Shown here piece by piece: positions 23,299 to 31,111 of a stretch of DNA of 46,365 nt; the first letter of the stretch is position 1; every line of letters starts with the position of its first letter. The notes under the pieces were generated by a model that was not told the DNA's origin, did no database searches, and saw nothing but the letters and a program-made list of their open reading frames with translations. The translations under genes and the position numbers were made by a program. This DNA comes from an uncultured Lachnospiraceae bacterium (GTDB lineage: Bacteria > Bacillota > Clostridia > Lachnospirales > Lachnospiraceae), in NCBI GenBank assembly GCA_910585555.1, contig CAJUFU010000012.1, forward strand, positions 14,782 through 61,146, read 5' to 3'.

Positions 23299-25884
23299 TT
23301 AGCAGGTAGCGCCGCCCTTCAGATGCAGGCTTGCCCCAATAATCTCATCCTTGCGTGCAAGCAGATCGTCCGAAAGAAGCTGTGCCTGCACATTTTCAAA
23401 TCCAATCCTATTTATAGTATCCGCAAAACGCTCTCCCGTATGTCCCTGTTCACGGAACAGTAAAATCGCCTTCTCCAATACGGAAAGTACTTCTTCCTCG
23501 TCCAGGAATATCTTATCTAACTTCTGCCCATGCGCAACTCTCTTGCCCCAGCGTCCGCCGATATAAACCCGGTATCCGTACTGGCTTTCCTCCGATGCCT
23601 TAAAAGGACATTTCCCCACACAGCGTCCGCAGTTATTACATTTATCCGGGTCAATCACCAGCTTACCGTCCACCACCTGAGATGCTCCCACCGGACATGC
23701 CAAGGAAACCTGACAGATCTTACAGCCATGACATTTCTCCAAAGCGATCACAGGCACTCTCTGCCCCACAATGCCGAAATCATTCAAATCAGGCTTCACA
23801 CAGTTATTGGGACAGCCGCCTACCGCGATCTTGAACTTATGAGGCAGCTTTACAGATGCATAGCCGTGGAAGAAACGCTCATGTATCTTGTCAGACAGTG
23901 CGTAGGAATCCAACAGACCATATTGGCAGGTCGTTCCCTTACATGCCACCACCGGACGCACCTTAGAACCGGTGCCGCCGGTCTCTAAACCTTCTTCTGC
24001 CAGGAAAGCCCGTACATCCTCAATCTTATCAAAAGGCACACCAACGATTTCCATGGTCAGACGGGTGGTCATGGCCACATCGCCGCTTCCAAATCTCTGT
24101 GCCGCCTCTGCAATCTTTCTATGCTCCGCCGCCGTAATCTTACCGTTTCTGGTGATCACCCGGACATTAAAATTATCTGTTCCCTTATTGTGCAGACAGC
24201 CAAGTGCCTTTACGCGGGTAATCTCCTCTGCCGGAATCGTCACCACACCCGGTTTATTCTCCACCTTCACCACATTGAAGAAAGAAGCCCCCTCCAGTAC
24301 TTTCGTGTTGGTGTACCCATAGCGTTTCAGCCTGTTCTGCAACAGATAAGCTCTCTTACCCTTCGCGCAGACCAGTAACAGCTTCTCGTCCTTTGACAGT
24401 CCGGGCACTTCCCCTTTTACTTTCAACAAATCCACATAGACCGCACCGGCAATCGTAGGACCTGCGGGATTCACATCCACTACCCGGTATCCTTCTGCCG
24501 CACCTTTTAGGTATTCCGCCGGTGTGAAGCTGTCCATATCCCCGTTTATCTTATTCAAAAGCATATGTACGGCCTGCACAAAAGGATGAATTGCCGTTGA
24601 GAAAGGAGGGGCATAGGACAAATCCAGACAGGTCATCTGTTCCAGTGTGACTCCAAACGTGACTGCCATCACACCGATATCCGTCACTTTATCTACCGCA
24701 CCAGGGCCTAACACCTGCACCCCTAACAGTTTATGTGTTGCCAAATCGGCTACCAGCTTAATGGCAAACCATGCGCTGCCAGGATAATAATGTGCCTTAT
24801 CGTCCGTCACTGCCAGCACACAGACAGGCTCATATCCTGCCGCTTTCGCCTGTTCCTCGGACAGACCGGTTCTGCCGCCCGAAAGCCCCGGCAGCTTCAC
24901 CACGCCAGTCCCTAAAACGCCCGGATAGGTCACATCCCGGCCGCCCAGCGAAAGGGCCAGCGTCCTGCCTTCCATATTGGCGGAAGACCCCATGGGAGAC
25001 CACTGTCTCTCCCCGGTAAGGCGGTTTTTCACCATGGCGCAGTCTCCGGCCGCATAAATATCCGGCAGATTAGCCGCCATTTTATCATCCACCAGAATCG
25101 TTCCCTTAAACATTTCTATGCCTGTATTCTGCAAAAATCCCGTATTGGGACGGATACCAATGGAGAGCACCACCACATCCGCGGGAAGCAGTCCTTTATC
25201 TGTCTGCACGCCCTGGGCTCTCTCCTCCCCAGTCACCCCTTCCAGCTTCGTAGCTGTCATCACCTTGATACCCTTCTTCGCCAGATGCCGCACTGCATAA
25301 TCTGCCATCTCCGCATCAAATCCCGGCATAATCTGTGGCGCCATATCGATCAGAGTCACTGACAGACCTTTCTCCAACAGGTTCTCCGCCACTTCCAGGC
25401 CGATAAAACCGCCGCCCACTACCACAGCACGTTTCACGCCCTCTCTGGCAATATACTCTCTTGTCTCGATGGCATCGTCCGGTGTGCGCATCACAAAAAC
25501 CCCCGGCAGATTCAAGCCCGGCAGAGGCGGCACTATCGGAGAAGCCCCCACAGCCACGATACAAGCATCATACTCATAGACTTCCTCCGCCCCTGTGCGT
25601 AGATTCTTGGCCGTTGCCTTCTTTGCATCCGGATCAAGCGCCACCACTTCCCGCTGTGGATAAACCATGGCACCGGTCAGGGCGCTGTATTTTTCCGGTG
25701 TATTCACAATCAACTGCTCTTTCTCCGGAATCGCTCCGCCCACATAATAGGGCAGTCCGCAGCCCGCATAGGAAATGTCTTTTCCCTTGGTAACAATTGT
25801 CACCTCCGCCTCCGGATTTACCCTCTTAAATTTTGCGGCCGCCTTTGTTCCTGCCGCCACACCGCCAATCACTAATAATCTCAT
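23299..25884 (-). CDS. Four-part fusion: CoA-disulfide-reductase-like FAD/NAD oxidoreductase, rhodanese, siroheme/4Fe-4S reductase, 2x[4Fe-4S] ferredoxin
   Basis: An 861-residue cytosolic redox enzyme. Residues 1-445 are a CoA-disulfide reductase/NADH oxidase flavoprotein: FAD fold MRLLVIGGVAAGTKAA, redox cysteine C42 in YAGCGLPYY, NAD fold VVVGGGFIGLEVAE, and IYAAGDC. Residues about 455-550 form a rhodanese-like domain with active-site C506 in LLVCAKGKRAY. Residues about 565-715 match the nitrite/sulfite reductase ferredoxin-like and siroheme/4Fe-4S domains, with C648, C653, C691 and C695 (CKGTTC, then CPNNC). Residues 716-765 hold two [4Fe-4S] sites (C718/721/724/730 and C749/752/755/759). 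Electrons could pass from NAD(P)H through FAD and the clusters to siroheme. It heads the siroheme operon. The substrate may be sulfite, a persulfide/polysulfide or nitrite; I cannot say which. Confidence 0.9.
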   Translation of the reverse strand: MRLLVIGGVAAGTKAAAKFKRVNPEAEVTIVTKGKDISYAGCGLPYYVGGAIPEKEQLIVNTPEKYSALTGAMVYPQREVVALDPDAKKATAKNLRTGAEEVYEYDACIVAVGASPIVPPLPGLNLPGVFVMRTPDDAIETREYIAREGVKRAVVVGGGFIGLEVAENLLEKGLSVTLIDMAPQIMPGFDAEMADYAVRHLAKKGIKVMTATKLEGVTGEERAQGVQTDKGLLPADVVVLSIGIRPNTGFLQNTGIEMFKGTILVDDKMAANLPDIYAAGDCAMVKNRLTGERQWSPMGSSANMEGRTLALSLGGRDVTYPGVLGTGVVKLPGLSGGRTGLSEEQAKAAGYEPVCVLAVTDDKAHYYPGSAWFAIKLVADLATHKLLGVQVLGPGAVDKVTDIGVMAVTFGVTLEQMTCLDLSYAPPFSTAIHPFVQAVHMLLNKINGDMDSFTPAEYLKGAAEGYRVVDVNPAGPTIAGAVYVDLLKVKGEVPGLSKDEKLLLVCAKGKRAYLLQNRLKRYGYTNTKVLEGASFFNVVKVENKPGVVTIPAEEITRVKALGCLHNKGTDNFNVRVITRNGKITAAEHRKIAEAAQRFGSGDVAMTTRLTMEIVGVPFDKIEDVRAFLAEEGLETGGTGSKVRPVVACKGTTCQYGLLDSYALSDKIHERFFHGYASVKLPHKFKIAVGGCPNNCVKPDLNDFGIVGQRVPVIALEKCHGCKICQVSLACPVGASQVVDGKLVIDPDKCNNCGRCVGKCPFKASEESQYGYRVYIGGRWGKRVAHGQKLDKIFLDEEEVLSVLEKAILLFREQGHTGERFADTINRIGFENVQAQLLSDDLLARKDEIIGASLHLKGGATC

Positions 25885-25908
25885 ATCCTGCCTCCTCTTT
25901 GTTCTATT

Positions 25909-25918
25909 TGTTATAACA
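25909..25918. promoter_or_regulatory. Palindrome TGTTATAACA upstream of the siroheme operon
   Basis: A perfect 10-bp palindrome 25 bp before the fusion gene's ATG, inside AT-rich DNA. It overlaps a possible -10 (TATAAC on the minus strand, with a poor -35 TTATTT 17 bp upstream). It might be an operator for a redox or sulfur regulator, but it matches no consensus I can name with confidence. Confidence 0.25.
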
Positions 25919-26008
25919 TATGTGCTCTCCCCAAATAACGTTTTCTAAAATTTCCTTCTTTCATCATGCCACAAAAGGGACAAAAAAGCAATGTAATCTA
26001 TGCAGCGT

Positions 26009-26047
26009 AAAAATCCGTTGTCAATGAATTTTTCACCGACAACGGAT
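26009..26047 (-). terminator. Rho-independent terminator after rsgA
   Basis: Perfect 10-bp stem ATCCGTTGTC / GACAACGGAT (arms at 26038-26047 and 26013-26022) with a 15-nt loop and five T residues following on the minus strand. It ends the prpC-prkC-rsgA unit, 58 bp after the rsgA stop. Confidence 0.88.
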
Positions 26048-26105
26048 AAACTCCAAGCATCCATCCTATGATATTGCTATTGTATATCATAACCTGACTG
26101 CATGG

Positions 26106-26984
26106 TCAATATCGTTTCACTTCTTTCAATTCCTGATACAGCAACCTGTAATTCTCATACCGCACACTGCTGATTTTCCCCGCTTCCACGGCATCCTTGA
26201 CACCGCAGAAAGGTTCGCTTATATGAGCGCATCCCCGAAACTTACAGGCCGGCTCATACTGTAAAAACTCCGGATAATATCTTCCCAGTTCCTCCTTTGT
26301 AATCTCCGATATGGCAAGGGATGTAAACCCAGGTGTATCCACAATATAGCTCTCTTCTACAAGGGCAATGATCTCCGAATGTCTGGTGGTATGTCTGCCC
26401 CGCTCTATCTTCTCACTGATGGCTCCCGTCTGCATATTTGCCGTGGGAGACAGCCGGTTGATCAGGGAAGATTTCCCCACACCGCTGGGCCCTGCCAGGG
26501 TTGTGGTCTTTCCATGCAGCAGCGCTTTCACACTCTCTATGCCCTCATTCTCAAGAGCACTGATAAAGAGCACATGATATCCGCAAGTCTCGTAAGCCTT
26601 GCGCAAAGAATCCTTTTCCTCCAAAGTGGCGATATCCTGCTTGTTAAAACAGATAATTGTGGGAAGGCTCTGCCTTTCCATACGGATTAAAAAGCGGTCT
26701 AGCAGATTGAAATTGGGATTCGGTTTCACAATGGCAAACAAAATTAAGGCCTGGTCCACATTGGCTACCGCCGGTCTAAGAAGCGCGCTCTTTCGCGGCA
26801 GAATACTTCGGATATTGCCAAGCATTTTTTCCCCATTCAGCACATCCAAATCCACATTATCTCCCACCAGCGGCTTTACATGCTCTTTCCTGAATATTCC
26901 TTTCGCCTTGCACTCATAGACCCCCTGTCCTTCCACATGGACATAGTAGAATCCGGCAATCCCTTTGATGATCTTTCCCTGCAT
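26106..26984 (-). CDS. rsgA: Ribosome small-subunit-dependent GTPase A
   Basis: RsgA (YloQ/YjeQ) is a circularly permuted GTPase that checks late 30S subunit maturation. The order of motifs shows the permutation: G4 ICFNKQDI (near residue 114) comes before G1 LAGPSGVGKSSLIN (near 168) and G3 DTPGFTSL. An N-terminal OB fold precedes these. The C-terminal zinc site is CKFRGCAHISEPFC (C-x4-C-x-H-x5-C). The 292-residue length is normal. It follows prkC by 46 bp, as in many Firmicutes, and a terminator follows. The Shine-Dalgarno is weak (AAAGAG). Confidence 0.96.
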   Translation of the reverse strand: MQGKIIKGIAGFYYVHVEGQGVYECKAKGIFRKEHVKPLVGDNVDLDVLNGEKMLGNIRSILPRKSALLRPAVANVDQALILFAIVKPNPNFNLLDRFLIRMERQSLPTIICFNKQDIATLEEKDSLRKAYETCGYHVLFISALENEGIESVKALLHGKTTTLAGPSGVGKSSLINRLSPTANMQTGAISEKIERGRHTTRHSEIIALVEESYIVDTPGFTSLAISEITKEELGRYYPEFLQYEPACKFRGCAHISEPFCGVKDAVEAGKISSVRYENYRLLYQELKEVKRY

Positions 26985-27030
26985 ACGCTTTCAACTTATC
27001 TCTTTCACAATACTTTTTCCTTATCCGCGC

Positions 27031-29142
27031 CTACTCCTCCACAAAGGTAATGGGCCGGTGTACCGTCTTCGTCTCGGAAGAGCCCGGGATTGTCACCACC
27101 TCTCCTGTCTCCGGATCTGTAGTGGTGGTCTCCTGTCTCTCCACCGTAAACGTGAAGGTAATCACCCCTGTAGCGGACCTGATGCCTGTATAGTTGGCCG
27201 CCACCGGAAAAGAATTCGTCTGTGTATTTAAAATCGTCGTACCGTCTGCCGCCGTGACAATCACAGTGACCATCATGCCGCTCTGATACTCCGCGTCCTC
27301 TGTGGGCGGCGTAATGCTGTCCGAATACCGATAGGTGCCCTGGGCGGGACCGGTGCTGACCCGCAGATCTATCGGGGTTCCCTTCTCCACATAGGAACCC
27401 ACGGAATAACTCTGATAACAGACTTTATCTATCAGCGCAGGGTCCTCATTTTGCTCCTCTGTGACATTGCCCACCGGAATACCGCTCTCCGTCAGAAGGG
27501 CTGTGGCATCCATCTCTGTCATGCCGATCACATTGGGGACTCTGACCTTATTCTCCTCCGAGCCCTGGCTCACCCGTATGATAATGGAAGACCCTTCCGG
27601 CGCCGTAGTGCCCGCCTCCGGCGACTGGGAAATAACATAGCCGCTCTCTACCGAAGCGTCATAGCTCTCCACCGCATTGACCACAAAACCCTCTTTTTCC
27701 AGCGTTGATGTGGCTTCCGACTGCGACTTGCCTGTCACTGACGGAACGGTTATCCCTTCTGTCTCCTGGGCCACCGTGAGAATAACGTTACTGCCCATAT
27801 CTACCATAATACCGTCCTGCACGCTGGTACGCAGCACAGTGCCGGCCTTATTCGATGTTGATACCTCATATTGTATCTCCGGTGTCAGGCCCAGTTCCAA
27901 AAGCTCCCGTTTGGCTTCTTCCACATCCATCCCCACCACATTTACCATTTCCACCTGCTGTTCTACCGCTTCCTGGGGTTTTTCCGCTTCTTCCGCCACC
28001 ATCTCAAACACGCCAAGCGTCCTGCCCACAAAGAATATCACGATTCCACCGATCAGGAGCGCGGCCACCACTGCCAAAATCGTGGTAACCTTCTCCATTC
28101 TGGGATCATAGTCTTCCTCATCGTCATCCCAGTCTTCGTCGTCCTCGTCCTCGTAATCCTCATCTTCCTCGTAATAACGCGCACTGTTCCTTCTAAGCCG
28201 CATCGTCTCTTCCATCGAATCCCGGCTGTCAGACTGCCGCTTGATCTGCACCATATCCCGATCTGTGATCATCCTGGTAGATGCCTCCTCATCCGGGTCA
28301 ATGACTTTGACAAAGTCTTCATCCGGATTGATCAGAGACTGCTTTAAATCTACAATCAGTTCCGCCATGGACTGATATCTTCTGTCGGGACTTTTCTGAC
28401 AGCATTTACACACAATGTGTTCCACGCTGATGGGAATCTCCGGCACATAATCCCTTGGAGAGGGAAGTTCTTCCTGTATATGTTTAATCGCAATCGCCAC
28501 CGTGGTCTCACCGTTAAAGGGCACACGTCCCGTCAACATTTCAAACATGGTGATACCTAATGAGTAAATATCGCTCTTTTCATCGCTGTAGCCGCCTCTG
28601 GCCTGCTCTGGCGAAGTATAATGTACAGATCCCATCACATTGGAAGTGATGGTGTTGCTGGTGGCTGCCTTAGCAATGCCAAAGTCCGTCACCTTAACTT
28701 TACCTTCTTTGGATATAATAATATTCTGCGGTTTGATATCACGATGGATGATATGATTGTTATGGGCCGACTCAATGCCCATGGACACCTGGATGGCAAT
28801 GCTGACAGCCTCCTTCACAGAAAGTCTTGCTTTCTTTTCAATATACTTTTTCAGGGTGATTCCCTCAACAAGCTCCATCACGATATAGTAGACATCCGCT
28901 TCTTCTCCCACATCATAAACATTGACAATGTTGGGATGCATCAGTCCCGCGGCCGCCTGTGCCTCCACCCGAAACTTGGACACAAAATTGGCATTCTCGC
29001 TAAACTCCTGTTTCAGCACCTTCACCGCCACGAAGCGGTTCAGCTTATGATCTTTTCCTTTATATACGTCTGACATACCGCCGGTCCCGATCTTTTCCAA
29101 GATCTCATACCGATCGCCTATTATCATACCTATCTTAATCAT
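27031..29142 (-). CDS. prkC: Serine/threonine protein kinase with three PASTA domains (PrkC/Stk)
   Basis: A 703-residue membrane Hanks-type kinase that senses muropeptides or lipid II and controls cell-wall metabolism and spore germination in relatives. Kinase domain 11-275: GTGGMSDVY, K41, HRDIKPQN (D135), DFG (153-155), SPEQ. A juxtamembrane acidic stretch at about 324-346 (almost all Glu/Asp/Tyr) is followed by one TM helix at 352-372. Three extracellular PASTA domains lie at about 399-460, 463-528 and 532-597, then a roughly 100-residue Thr-rich domain that is not PASTA. The ATG at 29142 overlaps the phosphatase gene by 8 bp, so translation is coupled. Confidence 0.96.
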   Translation of the reverse strand: MIKIGMIIGDRYEILEKIGTGGMSDVYKGKDHKLNRFVAVKVLKQEFSENANFVSKFRVEAQAAAGLMHPNIVNVYDVGEEADVYYIVMELVEGITLKKYIEKKARLSVKEAVSIAIQVSMGIESAHNNHIIHRDIKPQNIIISKEGKVKVTDFGIAKAATSNTITSNVMGSVHYTSPEQARGGYSDEKSDIYSLGITMFEMLTGRVPFNGETTVAIAIKHIQEELPSPRDYVPEIPISVEHIVCKCCQKSPDRRYQSMAELIVDLKQSLINPDEDFVKVIDPDEEASTRMITDRDMVQIKRQSDSRDSMEETMRLRRNSARYYEEDEDYEDEDDEDWDDDEEDYDPRMEKVTTILAVVAALLIGGIVIFFVGRTLGVFEMVAEEAEKPQEAVEQQVEMVNVVGMDVEEAKRELLELGLTPEIQYEVSTSNKAGTVLRTSVQDGIMVDMGSNVILTVAQETEGITVPSVTGKSQSEATSTLEKEGFVVNAVESYDASVESGYVISQSPEAGTTAPEGSSIIIRVSQGSEENKVRVPNVIGMTEMDATALLTESGIPVGNVTEEQNEDPALIDKVCYQSYSVGSYVEKGTPIDLRVSTGPAQGTYRYSDSITPPTEDAEYQSGMMVTVIVTAADGTTILNTQTNSFPVAANYTGIRSATGVITFTFTVERQETTTTDPETGEVVTIPGSSETKTVHRPITFVEE

Positions 29143-29899
29143 GTTTCACCTCGTCTGCCAACAGTTCAATAACAATCACAGAAATGTTGTCTTTGCCGCC
29201 ATTTTGATTGGCTGTTCTTATCAATTCTTCTACCCTGTCCTCAAGATTCCCACCGCCTTTTAATATCCGGCATATCATCTCGTCCTCTACCATGTTAGTC
29301 AAACCGTCAGAACAAAGTAAAACCATATCTCCTGTCTGTAATTCCACATGAAAAAAATCCACTTCCACATCACGTCTTGCTCCAACAGCCCTCGTGATAA
29401 TATTTTTATCCGGATGATTCCTGGCCGTCTCTTTGTCAAGGCCGCCCATGCGGACCATTTCCTCCACTAGTGAATGATCTTCCGTAATCTGCCTGATCTC
29501 ATCCCCTATCACATAGAGTCTGCTGTCGCCCACATTGGCAACTTCCAGGTATCTGCCGATAAAGGTAGCTGCCACAATCGTGGTGCCCATACCACTCAAG
29601 GCTCTGTTCTGTCTGGCACACTTTCGCAGTTCTTCATTGGCGCGGGATATGGCATTGTTCAGAATCTTCACAGAATTTACTTCAAAGGACCTCTCAATTT
29701 CCTCCACCACAGTCTCTACTGCCAGCCTGGAGGCATAGTCCCCCGCATTATGTCCTCCCATCCCATCAGCCACTATAAATACATTGGGCAGATTTCCAAC
29801 AGGAGTCTTCGACAAATAAATATAATCCTGATTCAGTTGTCTTTTTTGTCCGATATCCGTCAGCGCGTAAGACCTGAGCACAGTGTTATCCTCCACCAT
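29135..29899 (-). CDS. prpC: PP2C-family protein serine/threonine phosphatase (PrpC/Stp)
   Basis: A 254-residue metal-dependent phosphatase that reverses PrkC phosphorylation. Its metal-binding and catalytic motifs are complete: LNQDYIY, VADGMGGHNAG (near residue 45), SGMGTTIVAA, NVGDSRLYV, CSDGLTNMV and GGKDNISVIVI. The translation starts within a few residues of the family's usual start. The ATG at 29899 has no good Shine-Dalgarno, which fits the promoter placed about 17 bp upstream: the mRNA would begin only about 10 nt before the ATG. The stop overlaps prkC by 8 bp. Confidence 0.95.
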   Translation of the reverse strand: MVEDNTVLRSYALTDIGQKRQLNQDYIYLSKTPVGNLPNVFIVADGMGGHNAGDYASRLAVETVVEEIERSFEVNSVKILNNAISRANEELRKCARQNRALSGMGTTIVAATFIGRYLEVANVGDSRLYVIGDEIRQITEDHSLVEEMVRMGGLDKETARNHPDKNIITRAVGARRDVEVDFFHVELQTGDMVLLCSDGLTNMVEDEMICRILKGGGNLEDRVEELIRTANQNGGKDNISVIVIELLADEVKHD

Positions 29900-29915
29900 A
29901 TTTTACCAGTTAATA

Positions 29916-29944
29916 ATATTAGCATATAAGCATCAAAAGAGCAA
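29916..29944 (-). promoter_or_regulatory. Predicted promoter of prpC-prkC-rsgA, giving a very short leader
   Basis: Minus strand TTGCTC (29939-29944), a 17-bp spacer, TAATAT (29916-29921). Transcription would start near 29909, about 10 nt before the prpC ATG, leaving no room for a normal ribosome-binding site. Confidence 0.6.
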
Positions 29945-29996
29945 GCTAAAACGCCCGCCGCCTCTATTTCTGCCCTCTGATATAACAATTTACTCC

Positions 29997-30023
29997 CTAA
30001 AAAACTGCCTCTTATACAGTTTT
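29997..30023 (-). terminator. Terminator after rlmN
   Basis: Arms AAAACTG (30001-30007 as read on plus) and CAGTTTT (30017-30023) with a 9-nt loop. On the minus strand the stem is followed by T residues (run of six including the stem end). The stem is only 7 bp, so it is moderate strength; it separates the priA-to-rlmN unit from prpC. Confidence 0.6.
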
Positions 30024-30055
30024 GCTCACCCTGCCTAAAATATTCCGCCACAGGG

Positions 30056-31111
30056 TTACTTTTCCAGGAATCTGCGTCGAAGCTGCCCACAGGCTCCATC
30101 AATATCCCGCCCCATTTCCCTGCGGACTGTAACATTGATACCACTCTTTATAAGCCTGTCCTGAAAAGCCGCCACCGCCTGTTTCTCTGACTGCACATAA
30201 TGCCGCTCTTTAATGGGATTTACCGGAATCAGATTCACATGACAATTCAAACCTCTAATCAGTTCCGCAAGCAGCCTGGCATCCTCCCTGGAATCATTCA
30301 CCTGCCGCACCAGACTGTATTCAAAGGTAATCCTTCTGCCGGTCTGTTCAAAATAGTAAGCACAGGCCTCCATCAGTTGTGCCAGAGAATAGGTATTGGC
30401 AATGGGCATCAGTTCTCTTCTCTTTTCGTCTGTTGCCCCATGCAGTGACAAGGCCAGCGTAATCTGCAGTTTCTTCTGGGCCAGCTTTCGCATCTTCGGC
30501 ACAATCCCACAGGTGGACACAGTGAGATTCCTTTGGCTAAGATGCAGACCATTCTCGTCCGTCAAAAGAGTGATAAACCGCAGCAGATGATCAAAATTGT
30601 CAAGGGGCTCCCCTGTTCCCATAACCACCACATGGGAAACCCGCTCTCCGCTTTCTAACGTAACCGCATAAATCTGGTCCAACATTTCAGAGGGCAGAAG
30701 ATTCCGCTTCAGACCATCCAGGGTGGAAGCACAAAACTTACATCCCATACGGCATCCCACCTGGGAAGAGATACAGACAGAATTACCATGCTTATAATGC
30801 ATCAGCACAGTTTCCACCACATTCCCATCTGCTAAGGCAAACAGATATTTCTTTGTGCCATCGTTTTTTGATTCCTGTACCTCCAACAGCTGCAAGGCCG
30901 TATACTGAAAACCTATCTTGCATTTTTCCTTAAGGGCTGCCGGAATATTGCTCATCTCATCATACCCCCGGACCAGCTTCCGATGCATCCATTGGTAAAG
31001 CTGCACCGCCCGAAAGGGCTTCTCGGAAAGGTTCTCCATCTCCGCTTTTAACTCTTCCAATGTAAGAGATTTGATATCGATTCTATCGTTTATCTTATCG
31101 CTCGTTTCCAT
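30056..31111 (-). CDS. rlmN: Dual-specificity 23S rRNA/tRNA adenine-C2 methyltransferase
   Basis: RlmN is a radical-SAM enzyme that methylates C2 of A2503 in 23S rRNA and of A37 in some tRNAs. The cluster motif is CRMGCKFCAST (C-x3-C-x2-C, near residue 119). The SAM-binding segment VVMGTGEPLDN follows, and the C-terminal methyl-carrying cysteine is in DIDGACGQL near residue 340. At 351 residues it is normal length. The ATG abuts the rsmB stop directly, with AGGAAG upstream. It is the last gene of the murE/priA-to-rlmN string before a terminator. Confidence 0.97.
   Translation of the reverse strand: METSDKINDRIDIKSLTLEELKAEMENLSEKPFRAVQLYQWMHRKLVRGYDEMSNIPAALKEKCKIGFQYTALQLLEVQESKNDGTKKYLFALADGNVVETVLMHYKHGNSVCISSQVGCRMGCKFCASTLDGLKRNLLPSEMLDQIYAVTLESGERVSHVVVMGTGEPLDNFDHLLRFITLLTDENGLHLSQRNLTVSTCGIVPKMRKLAQKKLQITLALSLHGATDEKRRELMPIANTYSLAQLMEACAYYFEQTGRRITFEYSLVRQVNDSREDARLLAELIRGLNCHVNLIPVNPIKERHYVQSEKQAVAAFQDRLIKSGINVTVRREMGRDIDGACGQLRRRFLEK

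Noticed and set aside
25905..25922. Rex-binding site at the siroheme operon
   Set aside because: The Rex consensus has TTGTTA and TAACAA half-sites separated by several bases; here the halves are fused and one is incomplete.
27855..28347. Plus-strand open frames over prkC with proline/histidine-rich sequence
   Set aside because: Antisense of the acidic and PASTA-coding part of prkC.
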